Below are positions 8,184 to 17,532 of a DNA stretch of 64,000 bases, piece after piece (the stretch's first letter is position 1; the number at the start of each line of letters is the position of its first letter). The stretch spans positions 1 through 64,000 of the forward strand of contig CANJBZ010000003.1 of assembly GCA_947473475.1 (NCBI GenBank), written 5' to 3'. The DNA is from Alphaproteobacteria bacterium (lineage in GTDB: Bacteria; Pseudomonadota; Alphaproteobacteria; Micropepsales; Micropepsaceae). A program made the translations under genes and the position numbers. Under the pieces are notes generated by a model that saw only the letters and a list, made by a program, of their open reading frames with translations, was not told the DNA's origin and did no database searches.

Positions 8184-11100
8184 CTAAGGGGACGCGGCCT
8201 CAACACGGTCCAGGTAAGTCGACAATTCACGTACCCACTTACGCGATGCTTCGGTATCGACACTCTCGGCGGCCCGCTCAATGGCTGCGCCGATGTCAGT
8301 GATGGCTTGGAAGCCGTACATGCCGCCGGAGCCGTTCATCTGGTGCGCCAGCGAGCTCACGGTCTCAAAGTCAATCCGATCCAGGGCGTCCGACATCGCG
8401 ATGCCATTCTGCCTGCAGTTTTTAAGATACGCAGGTATCCTGTCTAGAAATCTGTGGTTCGTGTGTACGGGGATCGGGGCCATCCAGCTGTTTTCTTTCA
8501 ATGGCTTGACGATGGCGTACTCTCTGATCGCCTTCAGCAGCACCGCTTGCTTGATGGGTTTGGTCAAGAAAGCAGTACACCCTGCTGCCAGGCACATCTC
8601 CCGATCTCCTTTTAAGGCAGAGGCCGTCAGGGCGATGATCGGCGTGGGCGGCTTATCGTTCCCCTGTTCCCACGCTCGAATTGCCCGCGTCGCAGTCAAA
8701 CCATCCATAACGGGCATTTGCCGGTCCATCAGTACCAAGTCGTACTGTCCAGATTTAAACATCTGACAGGCGATGGCTCCGTTTTCGGCAATATCAACCT
8801 GGTACGGCGTGTCCTCGACATAGGCCACTGTGATCGTGCGGTTATCGGGAGAATCCTCCACCAGAAGAATACGCAACGCCCGCAGCGGTAGTTCAACATC
8901 CCCACCGGCAGGCACAATCGCTGACCGCGAAGCATCGATCCAGATCTCGAATGGCACGGCGAAAGAAAAAACGCTTCCCTCCCCAACCTCGCTTTCCGCC
9001 CCGATCTGTCCACCCATCAGCTCCACCAGACGCTTCGAAATCGTGAGCCCTAGCCCCGATCCTCCGAACCTGCGCGTGGTGGACGAGTCTGCCTGCGTGA
9101 ATCGCTCGAATACACGCTCCAATTTCCCACTCGGAATACCGATGCCCGTGTCCGAGATAGTGAACCGCAAGGCGGTCGGTACGGTGGAGTTCTCGTCCCG
9201 CGCGATTCGAAGGGACACGCTACCGGATTCTGTAAATTTGATCGCGTTGCCAACCAGGTTGAGTAGAACCTGGCACAGGCGTGTCGGATCGCCGACGAGA
9301 TCGGTCGGGGTGCCCGGAGCAATCTCGCACACCAAAGTCAGGCCTTTTTCGTTCGCCCTGACCGCCACCATCTCCATGACTTTCTCCAGCAACTCGGTCA
9401 GCGAGAAGCCGGTCTGTTCCAGTTCGAGCTGCGAGGCTTCGACCTTGGAGAGATCGAGGATGTCGTTGATCAGATTGAGCAGGTTGTCGCCGGCGCGGCG
9501 AAAGATCTGGACGTACTTATCTTGCTCCGCGGAGAGATTGGTTTTCGCGAGCAGGTCCGCAATTCCCATGATCGCGTTCATCGGCGTTCGGATTTCGTGG
9601 CTCATGCTTGCCAGGAAGTCTGACTTTGTCCGGCTTGCACTCTCGGCTGCGCTCTTGGCCTGTTGTAACTCAAGCTCGACCCGTTTGCGTTCCGTGACGT
9701 CGCGCGCAGCGGCGAAGACGCCCTTCAACGTGCGCTCGCGATCATAGAAGGTGGTCGCGTTGTAGGACACGACCGTCTTTTTGCCGTCGAGCGAGCGCGC
9801 CGTCAGTTCATAGTCCGTGACCTTCTTGTCTCGCAGCACGAGATTGATCGCTGCTTCGGCCCGCTCCGGATCCGTGAAGTAGCTCTTGAAGGGCGCGCCA
9901 ATCAGTTCGTCGCGCGTACACCCGGTAAGCGCCTCCATCTGCTTATTTACGTCCGTGATGATGCCGAAGGGATCGGTTGTCATCAGCGCATCGATGTTGG
10001 ATTCGATCAGTGAGCGCGTGTAAAATTGCTGGTCACGCAGGCGCTGATCGGACTTCTTTTGCTCTGCTTCGACCAACTTTCGTGCGGTGTTGTCCGTGCC
10101 GATAAGCAGGTAGCCAATGATCGCGCCTGGCGCGTCGCGCAACGCCGTGACAGACACAACCGCCGGGAACCTGCTTCCATCCTTGCGGATGTACGTCAGC
10201 TCGTAGATGTCCTCAATCCCGCGCGAGGCCTTGAACACCAACGCTTCGAAGCCCGGCGTGATCGAGGTCGCGAGCTCGACGCTCAGCGCTTTGGCGCGCG
10301 CGATAAGCTCCTGAGGGTCGGAAATATCGGCTGGCGTGATCTTGTTCATCACGTCCGCGGCGGCGTAGCCAAGCATTCGCTCCGCTCCGACATTGAAGAT
10401 TTGAATGACGCCCTTCGCGTCGGTTGCGATACTTGAGAAATTGGCGCTGTTGAAGATCGCGCGCTGCAATGCTCCCGCCTGGAGAAGCGCCTCTTCGGCT
10501 GACTTTCGTGCGGTGTTGTCCGTGCCGATAAGCAGATAGCCGATGATCGCGCCTGGCGCGTCGCGCAACGCCGTGACGGACACAACCGCCGGGAACCTGC
10601 TTCCATCCTTGCGGATGTACGTCAGCTCGTAGATGTCCTCAATCCCGCGCGAGGCCTTGAACACCAATGCTTCGAAGCCCGGCGTGATCGAGGTCGCGAG
10701 CTCGACGCTCAGCGCTTTGGCGCGCGCGATAAGTTCCTGAGGGTCGGAAATATCGGCTGGCGTGATCTTGTTCATCACGTCCGCGGCGGCGTAGCCAAGC
10801 ATTCGCTCCGCGCCGACATTGAAGATTTGAATGACGCCCTTTGCGTCGGTGGCGATGCTTGAGAAATTGGCGCTGTTGAAGATCGCGCTCTGCAATGCTC
10901 CCGCTTTGAGCAATGCCTCTTCGGCCGACTTTCGTGCGGTGTTGTCCGTGCCGATAGGCAGATAGCCGATGATGGCGCCTGACGCATCGCGCAACGCCGT
11001 GACGGACACAACCGCCGGGAATCTGCTTCCATCCTTGCGGATGTATGTCAGCTCGTAGATGTCCTCAATCCCGCGCGAGGCCTTGAACACCAACGCTTCG

Positions 11101-11426
11101 AAGCCCGGCGTGATCGGGGTTGCGAGCTCGGCGCTCAGCGTTTTGGCGCGCGCGATAAGCTCCTGAGGGTCGGAAATATCGGCTGGCGTGATCTTGTTCA
11201 TCACGTCCGCGGCGGCGTAGCCAAGCATTCGCTCCGCGCCGACATTGAAAATTTGAATAACGCCCTTTGCGTCGGTGGCGATACTTGAGAAATTGGCGCT
11301 GTTGAAGATCGCGCTCTGCAATGCTCCCGCTTTGAGAAGCGCCTCTTCGGCCTGTTTGCGTTCCGTCTTGCCGCCGCGCTTGGAGGCGCCGATCGGCTTT
11401 TTCGTTCCGTGCGCTTGATTGGCCAT
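8184..11426 (-). CDS. Cytosolic hybrid histidine kinase: PAS x3 (near identical), PAS, HisKA-HATPase, REC, HPt-like C-terminus
   Basis: Three AIFNSANFSSIATDAKGVIQIFNVGAERMLGYAAADVMNK... repeats; H-box DFLASMSHEIRTPMNAIMG; REC VLMDRQMPVMDGL; C-terminal SSLAHQMNGSGGMYG. Confidence 0.93.
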   Translation of the reverse strand: MANQAHGTKKPIGASKRGGKTERKQAEEALLKAGALQSAIFNSANFSSIATDAKGVIQIFNVGAERMLGYAAADVMNKITPADISDPQELIARAKTLSAELATPITPGFEALVFKASRGIEDIYELTYIRKDGSRFPAVVSVTALRDASGAIIGYLPIGTDNTARKSAEEALLKAGALQSAIFNSANFSSIATDAKGVIQIFNVGAERMLGYAAADVMNKITPADISDPQELIARAKALSVELATSITPGFEALVFKASRGIEDIYELTYIRKDGSRFPAVVSVTALRDAPGAIIGYLLIGTDNTARKSAEEALLQAGALQRAIFNSANFSSIATDAKGVIQIFNVGAERMLGYAAADVMNKITPADISDPQELIARAKALSVELATSITPGFEALVFKASRGIEDIYELTYIRKDGSRFPAVVSVTALRDAPGAIIGYLLIGTDNTARKLVEAEQKKSDQRLRDQQFYTRSLIESNIDALMTTDPFGIITDVNKQMEALTGCTRDELIGAPFKSYFTDPERAEAAINLVLRDKKVTDYELTARSLDGKKTVVSYNATTFYDRERTLKGVFAAARDVTERKRVELELQQAKSAAESASRTKSDFLASMSHEIRTPMNAIMGIADLLAKTNLSAEQDKYVQIFRRAGDNLLNLINDILDLSKVEASQLELEQTGFSLTELLEKVMEMVAVRANEKGLTLVCEIAPGTPTDLVGDPTRLCQVLLNLVGNAIKFTESGSVSLRIARDENSTVPTALRFTISDTGIGIPSGKLERVFERFTQADSSTTRRFGGSGLGLTISKRLVELMGGQIGAESEVGEGSVFSFAVPFEIWIDASRSAIVPAGGDVELPLRALRILLVEDSPDNRTITVAYVEDTPYQVDIAENGAIACQMFKSGQYDLVLMDRQMPVMDGLTATRAIRAWEQGNDKPPTPIIALTASALKGDREMCLAAGCTAFLTKPIKQAVLLKAIREYAIVKPLKENSWMAPIPVHTNHRFLDRIPAYLKNCRQNGIAMSDALDRIDFETVSSLAHQMNGSGGMYGFQAITDIGAAIERAAESVDTEASRKWVRELSTYLDRVEAASP
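10085..11362 (-). repeat. Three tandem ~426-bp (142-aa) direct repeats encoding PAS domains (boundaries approximate)
   Basis: Alternate-frame ORF copies at 10349, 10775 and 11201 give an exact 426-bp period. Confidence 0.92.
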
Positions 11427-11497
11427 GCCGTTGTACCGCTACTCATGTTTGTCCTGCTCAGGACCAATTGTCTGTTCGAACAAATCAGGATTTTCGA

Positions 11498-11977
11498 TTA
11501 CGCTGCGAGTAGGTTTTCCACGGACGATCGCAGCTGATCTTCGCTATAGGGCTTGGGAAGGAAGTGCGTCCCCGCGGCAAATCGGGCCTGCATCTTTTCC
11601 GGCTCGCGAGTGGCTGTCGTGTAAAGAACGCGGATGCCAGGGCGTAGCAATATCGCGAGACGAGCGATATCGCAGCCGCCGTGGATTTCGGTCTTTAGGT
11701 TTACGTCGGTGAAAAGCGCGTCAATGTGGTGCTGAGACCTGAGATGTATAAGGGCCTCGGGCACGTCGCAGGCCGAGAGCATGTCATGCCCCCAGTCTCC
11801 AATCATCAAAACCGCCATTTCTCGGATGAAAACCTGGTCTTCGACAACCAGGATTACCGCCAATCGGGACCGCCCTCCGCCATACGCATGGCTATTTCCT
11901 ATTGTGTGGCGCGCCCTATGTCGCGTTTGGCGAGTGAGCCAGAAGCTGTAACGCCGCTGCCCTGCTTGGGTTCCCAA
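11498..11977 (-). CDS. Single-domain response regulator (REC)
   Basis: ILVVEDQVFIREMAVLMIGDWGH...DALFTDVNL...FLPKPYSEDQL. Confidence 0.85.
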   Translation of the reverse strand: MGTQAGQRRYSFWLTRQTRHRARHTIGNSHAYGGGRSRLAVILVVEDQVFIREMAVLMIGDWGHDMLSACDVPEALIHLRSQHHIDALFTDVNLKTEIHGGCDIARLAILLRPGIRVLYTTATREPEKMQARFAAGTHFLPKPYSEDQLRSSVENLLAA

Positions 11978-12105
11978 TTAACGCAACTTTTTTGCGCAAG
12001 GGAATTATACCTGCGGCCCAGAGTATCGCCTCCTTGTGTCATGGCCCGCAAAAGATGGCCATCCAGGAGAACGTAGGGCAGCACCCATTTGTGGGGGCGA
12101 GGGAG

Positions 12106-13380
12106 TTAGAAGCGGGCGGCGATTTCGCGGTCGATGACGGCGGGGATGTCGGTTTCAGATGCCACGTATTGATCGACCGCGCGGATGGTGCGGTAGGAGG
12201 CGGAATCGGCGCCGCGTGGCTTGCCGCCGGCTTCGACCGCGCGGGTTGCATCCAGCAAAAGGCGGCGCAGTTGCACGATGGCGCGGTCCGTCGAGCCCAG
12301 ATGTTCTTCCGAGCGGTCGACGATGGGGCCCATGCCTTCCTGCACGGCGACGTCTTGTGTGTTGATACCCACAATGCCGGTGAAGCTTTCCCGCGCCTGC
12401 AAGTCGCGGTCGATTTGGAAACCGTTTTGCAAATTCCGTTTCAAGCGGCCGTCGGGCAGCACATCGTCCGGCCCGCGGCCGTAACCGGCTTCGGCGGCCA
12501 TCGCGAAATCATGGTCCAGCGGAATAGTTGGATCGGCGGAATAGGAAAAATTGATCACCGACACGGTGACATCGTCGATGGGCACCCAGTAATGGCCGGC
12601 GACAATCGGAACGCGCGGTGGCGCTGTTTCCCCGCGCACCGGCACGCAGCGGGCGCGCACTTGCGTCACCGGCATGATGTATTGATACACCCGCACCCAA
12701 TGGCGGCCGTCCAATTTCCGAATGCCGCTATAGCTGAAGCCGTAATCGGTGAGCTTCACATCCAGCTTCGGCGTGGTGCGTTCGAAATCGTCGAGCCAGG
12801 AAAGATCGCCGATGGTGACATTGTGCAGAATCGTCGCGTGCGCGGAATCCAGCCCGCCCTCCAGCGCCTGTAGATAATTGCAGTCCTGCACCGTGCGTGA
12901 AACGAAGCGGTGCGTTTGCGGCACGCGCGTCAGCTCCATATCGGGCGGCGGCGGCGCGTCTTCTTTGGGCCCCATATAGGCCCAGATCATGCCGCCGCCT
13001 TCCCAGGCGAGGTAAGACTTAATGCGGATACGATCCTTGTACGTACTATCCTTGGGCTCCGTCGGCATTTCCAGGCACTTGCCCGTAACGTCGAACTTCC
13101 AGCCGTGATAGACGCAGCGCAGGCCGCATTTTTCGTTGCGGCCCAAAAACATCGGCGCGCGGCGGTGGGGGCAAAAGGCGTCCACCACACCAATGGCGCC
13201 GTTGGTGTCGCGGAAGGCGACCAAATCCTCGCCCAGCAGGCGGAAGCGAACCGGCGCGCCATCCGCTTTCGGCAATTCCGACGACAACAGCGCGGGCAGC
13301 CAATAGCGGCGAAACACATTGCCCATCGGAGTGCCCGGCCCGACGCGGGTCAGCCGCTCATTATCCTCTTTGGAAAGCAT
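12106..13380 (-). CDS. Rieske [2Fe-2S] ring-hydroxylating oxygenase, alpha subunit (phthalate-dioxygenase-like)
   Basis: CPHRRAPMFLGRNEKCGLRCVYHGWKFD Rieske motif; LQALEGGLDSAHATILH mononuclear iron region. Confidence 0.88.
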   Translation of the reverse strand: MLSKEDNERLTRVGPGTPMGNVFRRYWLPALLSSELPKADGAPVRFRLLGEDLVAFRDTNGAIGVVDAFCPHRRAPMFLGRNEKCGLRCVYHGWKFDVTGKCLEMPTEPKDSTYKDRIRIKSYLAWEGGGMIWAYMGPKEDAPPPPDMELTRVPQTHRFVSRTVQDCNYLQALEGGLDSAHATILHNVTIGDLSWLDDFERTTPKLDVKLTDYGFSYSGIRKLDGRHWVRVYQYIMPVTQVRARCVPVRGETAPPRVPIVAGHYWVPIDDVTVSVINFSYSADPTIPLDHDFAMAAEAGYGRGPDDVLPDGRLKRNLQNGFQIDRDLQARESFTGIVGINTQDVAVQEGMGPIVDRSEEHLGSTDRAIVQLRRLLLDATRAVEAGGKPRGADSASYRTIRAVDQYVASETDIPAVIDREIAARF

Positions 13381-13393
13381 TCCTCATTCCCTG

Positions 13394-14731
13394 TTACGCA
13401 ACGCCTTCTTTCAATGCCGGCGCGCGCTTCAATCCACCCAGTGCGGCGCCTGCCAGAGACGCGATGAGCGCGGGGATGACCGCGAGGTAGAAGATATTCT
13501 CGGTCGACATTCCCGATTCCACCAAAATACCGGCTAGCCCCGGCCCGAGGATCGAGCCTGCGCGGCCGACGCCCGTCGCCCAGCCCACGCCCGTGGAGCG
13601 AATTTGCGTCGGATAGGAAATCGCGGCCAGAGCGTTGGCGCAGGTTTGACCACCGATAATGCCAAAGCCTGCCGTCAGCACCGAAACGATAAGAAGCGGC
13701 ACGTTCGGCCCCACCAGGCCGATGCACGCAATGGCGATACCGCCAATGAAATAAGCCAGGAAAATCGCGCGGCTTGGTCCGGCTTTGTCGAACACCCAGC
13801 CGAACACCGCGCCGAAGACGCCCCCCACCTGGAACAAGCTGTGAATGAAGATCGCGCGCTCCAGCGGGATGCCCGCCGTTGTCATGTGCACCGTCAGCCA
13901 GTTGGCGAACAGATACAGATTGAGCAGGCTCATGAAATAGATGATCCACAGGAGCGTCGTGGCCAAGCCGCGCCCATCGCGGAACAAGGCGCCGACCGAA
14001 GCGCCCGACGCATGTTCCTCTTCGACGATCAGGCGCGTGCCCGCGTCTACAACCAGCGAGGAATCGATGCGGCGGATCAACCGCGCGATGGCGTCCCGCG
14101 CGCGCTCCCGCACGATCATGAAGCGTAGGGATTCCGGCAGCGCAAACACCAGCACCGGCAGCAAAAGCAACGGCAGCACGCCGTCCAAAATGAAAATCGC
14201 GCGCCAGCCCCAGACGGGCACTATCTCCGCGGCGACAAGACCGACAACAATGGCGCCGCTGATGAATCCGATCAGCATCACGCCCACCATGGAGCTGCGC
14301 CGCGCCGTCGGCGCGTATTCCGCGGTCAGCGCAATCGCGTTCGCCATGCCCGCGCCGATGCCAAGCCCGGTCAAAAAGCGGAAAATATCCAGCGTCAGAA
14401 TCGACGTGCTCGCCGCGGCGCCAAAGCTCATCAAGCCGAAAAACGCGACGCAGCCGAGCAAGATCGGCCGCCGCCCGAAGCGGTCGGCTAAGGGCGCGAT
14501 CAGGATCGCGCCGGCCATCAGACCGATCAGTCCGGAGGAGAAGAAATAGCCCAGATCCGAGGGCGACATGTGCATGGCCGCGCGGATGGCGGGGGCGATG
14601 TAGCCCGCGGCCTGCGCGTTCATGCCCTCGACGAAAACGATGGCCGCGCACAGCGCGATGACCGTCTTCTGAAAAGGGCTGAGCTTCCGCTCATCCAGAA
14701 TATGCGCGACGTTAACGATAGAGGCGGCCAT
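13394..14731 (-). CDS. MFS transporter (aromatic acid:H+ symporter-like)
   Basis: 12-TM pattern; PLADRFGRRPILLGCVAFFGLMS. Confidence 0.85.
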   Translation of the reverse strand: MAASIVNVAHILDERKLSPFQKTVIALCAAIVFVEGMNAQAAGYIAPAIRAAMHMSPSDLGYFFSSGLIGLMAGAILIAPLADRFGRRPILLGCVAFFGLMSFGAAASTSILTLDIFRFLTGLGIGAGMANAIALTAEYAPTARRSSMVGVMLIGFISGAIVVGLVAAEIVPVWGWRAIFILDGVLPLLLLPVLVFALPESLRFMIVRERARDAIARLIRRIDSSLVVDAGTRLIVEEEHASGASVGALFRDGRGLATTLLWIIYFMSLLNLYLFANWLTVHMTTAGIPLERAIFIHSLFQVGGVFGAVFGWVFDKAGPSRAIFLAYFIGGIAIACIGLVGPNVPLLIVSVLTAGFGIIGGQTCANALAAISYPTQIRSTGVGWATGVGRAGSILGPGLAGILVESGMSTENIFYLAVIPALIASLAGAALGGLKRAPALKEGVA

Positions 14732-14766
14732 GCGATGCGCCCATTTTGTTTCTTCCCTGCCGGAAA

Positions 14767-14808
14767 CTAGAGCATGATCCGATCAAAAGGAATCGGATCA
14801 TGCTCTAG
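14767..14808. repeat. AGAGCATGATCC-type palindrome (17-bp arms, 8-nt loop)
   Basis: ctagagcatgatccgat-caaaagga-atcggatcatgctctag, perfect inverted repeat in an intergenic region. Confidence 0.9.
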
Positions 14809-14900
14809 ATTCTTTAGTTTGGCGCGCAATCTAACGACGAACCGGCGTCCACTTCGTCGGATTGCGCTATAGCCGGACCCGCGGCAGAAGGCGAAGAAAA

Positions 14901-16085
14901 TCAAAGTGACATGTCCGTTGGGCGTTCCAGAACGATCTCCCGCCCCTCACGCGCCGATTGCAGCATGGCGAGGCAAACCTCCATCGTCGCCATGCCCCAG
15001 CGGCCGTCATGCAAAGGCGGGACGCCGTCGAATATGGCGGCGATCAGTTCGTCGAGCACCGCTTGGCGGGGGATTGCCGGTGGCGCGATGGGTTCAAACC
15101 GGCGCCCGGAATCGGAATGGATAACCACGCCCTTGGGCGTCGGGCGCAAATCGGCATGGGTGCAGGAGACGATCAGCGGGCCGAACTGCTGGTGCCAGCG
15201 TTCGCCCGGTGGCGCGGCCTGCGAGGCGCTGCCATAAATTTGGGTCTGCTTTAGCGTGCGTTCGTCCGCGCTCGATTGCGTCTTGCCAAGATGGGCGCGG
15301 GTGGTGGCGAAGTGATTGGGGCTCTTGGGAGAACCACTCTCGGCGATCCAATCCATGAATTCGTCACTGTCGAAATGGGCGTAGCCGCTATAGGTGAGGG
15401 AGGCAAAAGCGCCATCCTCAAACGTGAGCAAAGCGGAGTAGGCGCCTTCGGTTGGGCGTGCCGCATCCCACGACCCCGTCAGCGCCCGCACGGACTTTAC
15501 GGGCGCCCCCGCCAGCAGCCGCACGACATCCACATGATGCGGCGCCTGATTGTAAATCACGCCGCCGCCGCTTTCAGTGCGCAGCTCTTCAGGCCGCCGG
15601 GGCCGGTATAGGAAATCGGTGAAGTTCAGCGCGGTGATCATGCGCAACCGTCCGAATTCGCCGCTGTCGATGAGCGCGCGCGCGCGGGCGATGGGCGCGT
15701 CGAAACTGTGACTGTGGCCGACCACGATATGCACGCCGCCCTCACGCGCGGCGCGGGTCATGGCCGCGCATTCCGCGACGGTCAGCGCCATCGGCTTTTC
15801 CACCAGCACATGCTTGCCGTGGCTTGCGGCCATGCAGGCGTGCCCGGCATGGAATTCATGCGGGCTGGCGACATAGATTGCCTGCACATCCGGATCGCCG
15901 GCAAGCTCAGCCACATCCGCGTAGGTCTTGGCGCCGAAATCCGCCGCAAAGCGCGCGCGCGCTTCCGGCCGGGGATCGGCCGCCGCAACCAGCTTCACGC
16001 GGGGATGCGCAATCAGCCCCGGCAGCATCAGCATGAAGGCTTTGCCCAGACCGGCGACGCCCAGGCGCAACACCTTTTCCGTCAT
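14901..16085 (-). CDS. Gfo/Idh/MocA-family oxidoreductase
   Basis: LRLGVAGLGKAFMLMLPGLIAHPRVKLVAAADP; VASPHEFHAGHACMAASHGKHVLVEKPMALTVAE. Start at MTEKV. Confidence 0.88.
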   Translation of the reverse strand: MTEKVLRLGVAGLGKAFMLMLPGLIAHPRVKLVAAADPRPEARARFAADFGAKTYADVAELAGDPDVQAIYVASPHEFHAGHACMAASHGKHVLVEKPMALTVAECAAMTRAAREGGVHIVVGHSHSFDAPIARARALIDSGEFGRLRMITALNFTDFLYRPRRPEELRTESGGGVIYNQAPHHVDVVRLLAGAPVKSVRALTGSWDAARPTEGAYSALLTFEDGAFASLTYSGYAHFDSDEFMDWIAESGSPKSPNHFATTRAHLGKTQSSADERTLKQTQIYGSASQAAPPGERWHQQFGPLIVSCTHADLRPTPKGVVIHSDSGRRFEPIAPPAIPRQAVLDELIAAIFDGVPPLHDGRWGMATMEVCLAMLQSAREGREIVLERPTDMSL

Positions 16086-16095
16086 GCGGCGCAGG

Positions 16096-17463
16096 TCAGG
16101 ATTGGCTTGCGGTCGGCCGTCCGCCCACTTCGTCCCAAATCTGCGTGTCCTTGGTTTCGTGGCGCAATCCGAAGATGCTGACGACGATGCCGATGGCGGC
16201 AATCGAGATCGGATAGGCCAGCCCGATCAGCGGAATGCCCGTGAACGTGCCCGCCAGCAGCGTGGCGATGAACGGCACGCCGCCGCCGAACACGCCATTG
16301 CCCACGTGATAGGGCAGCGACATGGAGCTGTAGCGGATGCGCGCGGGGAACAGCTCGATCAGGAACGCCGCGATCGGGCCGTAGACCATGGTGACCAGGA
16401 TCACCAAGTACCAGACCAGCGCCGTCAACATGACGGGGTTGTCCTTGAACGTGCCCAGCAAAGTGAACACCGGCCAGAACGTAAGGACCGCCAGCGTGAA
16501 CCCCGCCGTCATGATCCAGCGGCGGCCAACCTTGTCGGACAGCCAGCCCCAGAAGACGAAGAACGGCGCGCCGAGGACCAGCGCCGTTATCATCACCGAG
16601 TAAACCGTGATGTACGGAATCATCAGCACGGTCTGCATATAGGCCAGCGCGTAGAACTGGCCCGTGTACCAGACGACGCCCTCCGGCGCGGTGAAGCCAA
16701 ACAGCGCCAGCAGCATCAGCCCCCAATTCCGTCCGCTGCCATAGGTGTCGCGCATCGGATTGGTGGACGTCTTGCCTTGCTCTTTCAGCTTCTTATACAG
16801 CGGCGACTCGCCGAGCTTCAGCCGCAGATAAGCGGACAGCCCCACGAGCAGGGCGGAGATCATGAACGGAAAGCGCCAGCCATAGTCCGCGAACGCCTGG
16901 TCGCCCATTCCCACGCGGAAGGCGATGATGACCAGCAGCGCCGCAACAATGCCGAGCGTCGCCGTGGTCTGGATCCAGCTTGTGTATAGGCCGCGTTTGC
17001 CGTCGGGGGCATGTTCGGCGATGTAGGTGGCAGCGCCGCCATATTGCCCGCCGAGCGCGAGTCCCTGCACGACGCGGCAGGCCACCAGCAGCGCGGGGGC
17101 CGTCCAGCCGATCTGGTCATAGGTCGGCAGACAGCCGACCAGAAAGGTGGAAGCGCCCATCAATCCCAGCGTCAGCATGAACGTGTATTTGCGCCCGATC
17201 AGATCGCCCATATGGCCGAACACGACCGCGCCGAAGGGACGAACGACGAAGCCCGTCCAGAAGATGCCGAGCGAATAGAGAAAACCCTGGCGCATATCGC
17301 CGGGAAAGAAATGGGTGGCGAAGAACGCGGCCAGTACGCCGTACAGGTAAAAATCGTACCACTCGATCAGCGTGCCCCCGGACGACGCCGCGATGATAAA
17401 CGCCAAGCTTTTCTTGCCCTTGGCCGCCTCGCCGTAAGCCGCCGGTGCCGTCAAAGTCGCCAT
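16096..17463 (-). CDS. MFS transporter, metabolite:H+ symporter type
   Basis: GTLIEWYDFYLYGVLAAFFATHFF; FVVRPFGAVVFGHMGDLIGRK; YSSMSLPYHVGNGVFGG. Confidence 0.9.
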   Translation of the reverse strand: MATLTAPAAYGEAAKGKKSLAFIIAASSGGTLIEWYDFYLYGVLAAFFATHFFPGDMRQGFLYSLGIFWTGFVVRPFGAVVFGHMGDLIGRKYTFMLTLGLMGASTFLVGCLPTYDQIGWTAPALLVACRVVQGLALGGQYGGAATYIAEHAPDGKRGLYTSWIQTTATLGIVAALLVIIAFRVGMGDQAFADYGWRFPFMISALLVGLSAYLRLKLGESPLYKKLKEQGKTSTNPMRDTYGSGRNWGLMLLALFGFTAPEGVVWYTGQFYALAYMQTVLMIPYITVYSVMITALVLGAPFFVFWGWLSDKVGRRWIMTAGFTLAVLTFWPVFTLLGTFKDNPVMLTALVWYLVILVTMVYGPIAAFLIELFPARIRYSSMSLPYHVGNGVFGGGVPFIATLLAGTFTGIPLIGLAYPISIAAIGIVVSIFGLRHETKDTQIWDEVGGRPTASQS

Positions 17464-17532
17464 GATGCTGCTTCCCCACCTTGTTTTGCAGGGAGGGTAA
17501 GCTCGCGACGTGAGGCGAGCAAGATGGCGTGC

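Noticed and set aside
8830-9747. 305-aa plus-strand ORF inside the hybrid kinase
   Set aside because: Antisense to conserved kinase domains; composition (R/S/P rich) typical of a GC-driven shadow ORF.
10085-11362. 426-bp repeats considered as a CRISPR-like or satellite array
   Set aside because: They are in-frame coding PAS-domain duplications with no spacers.
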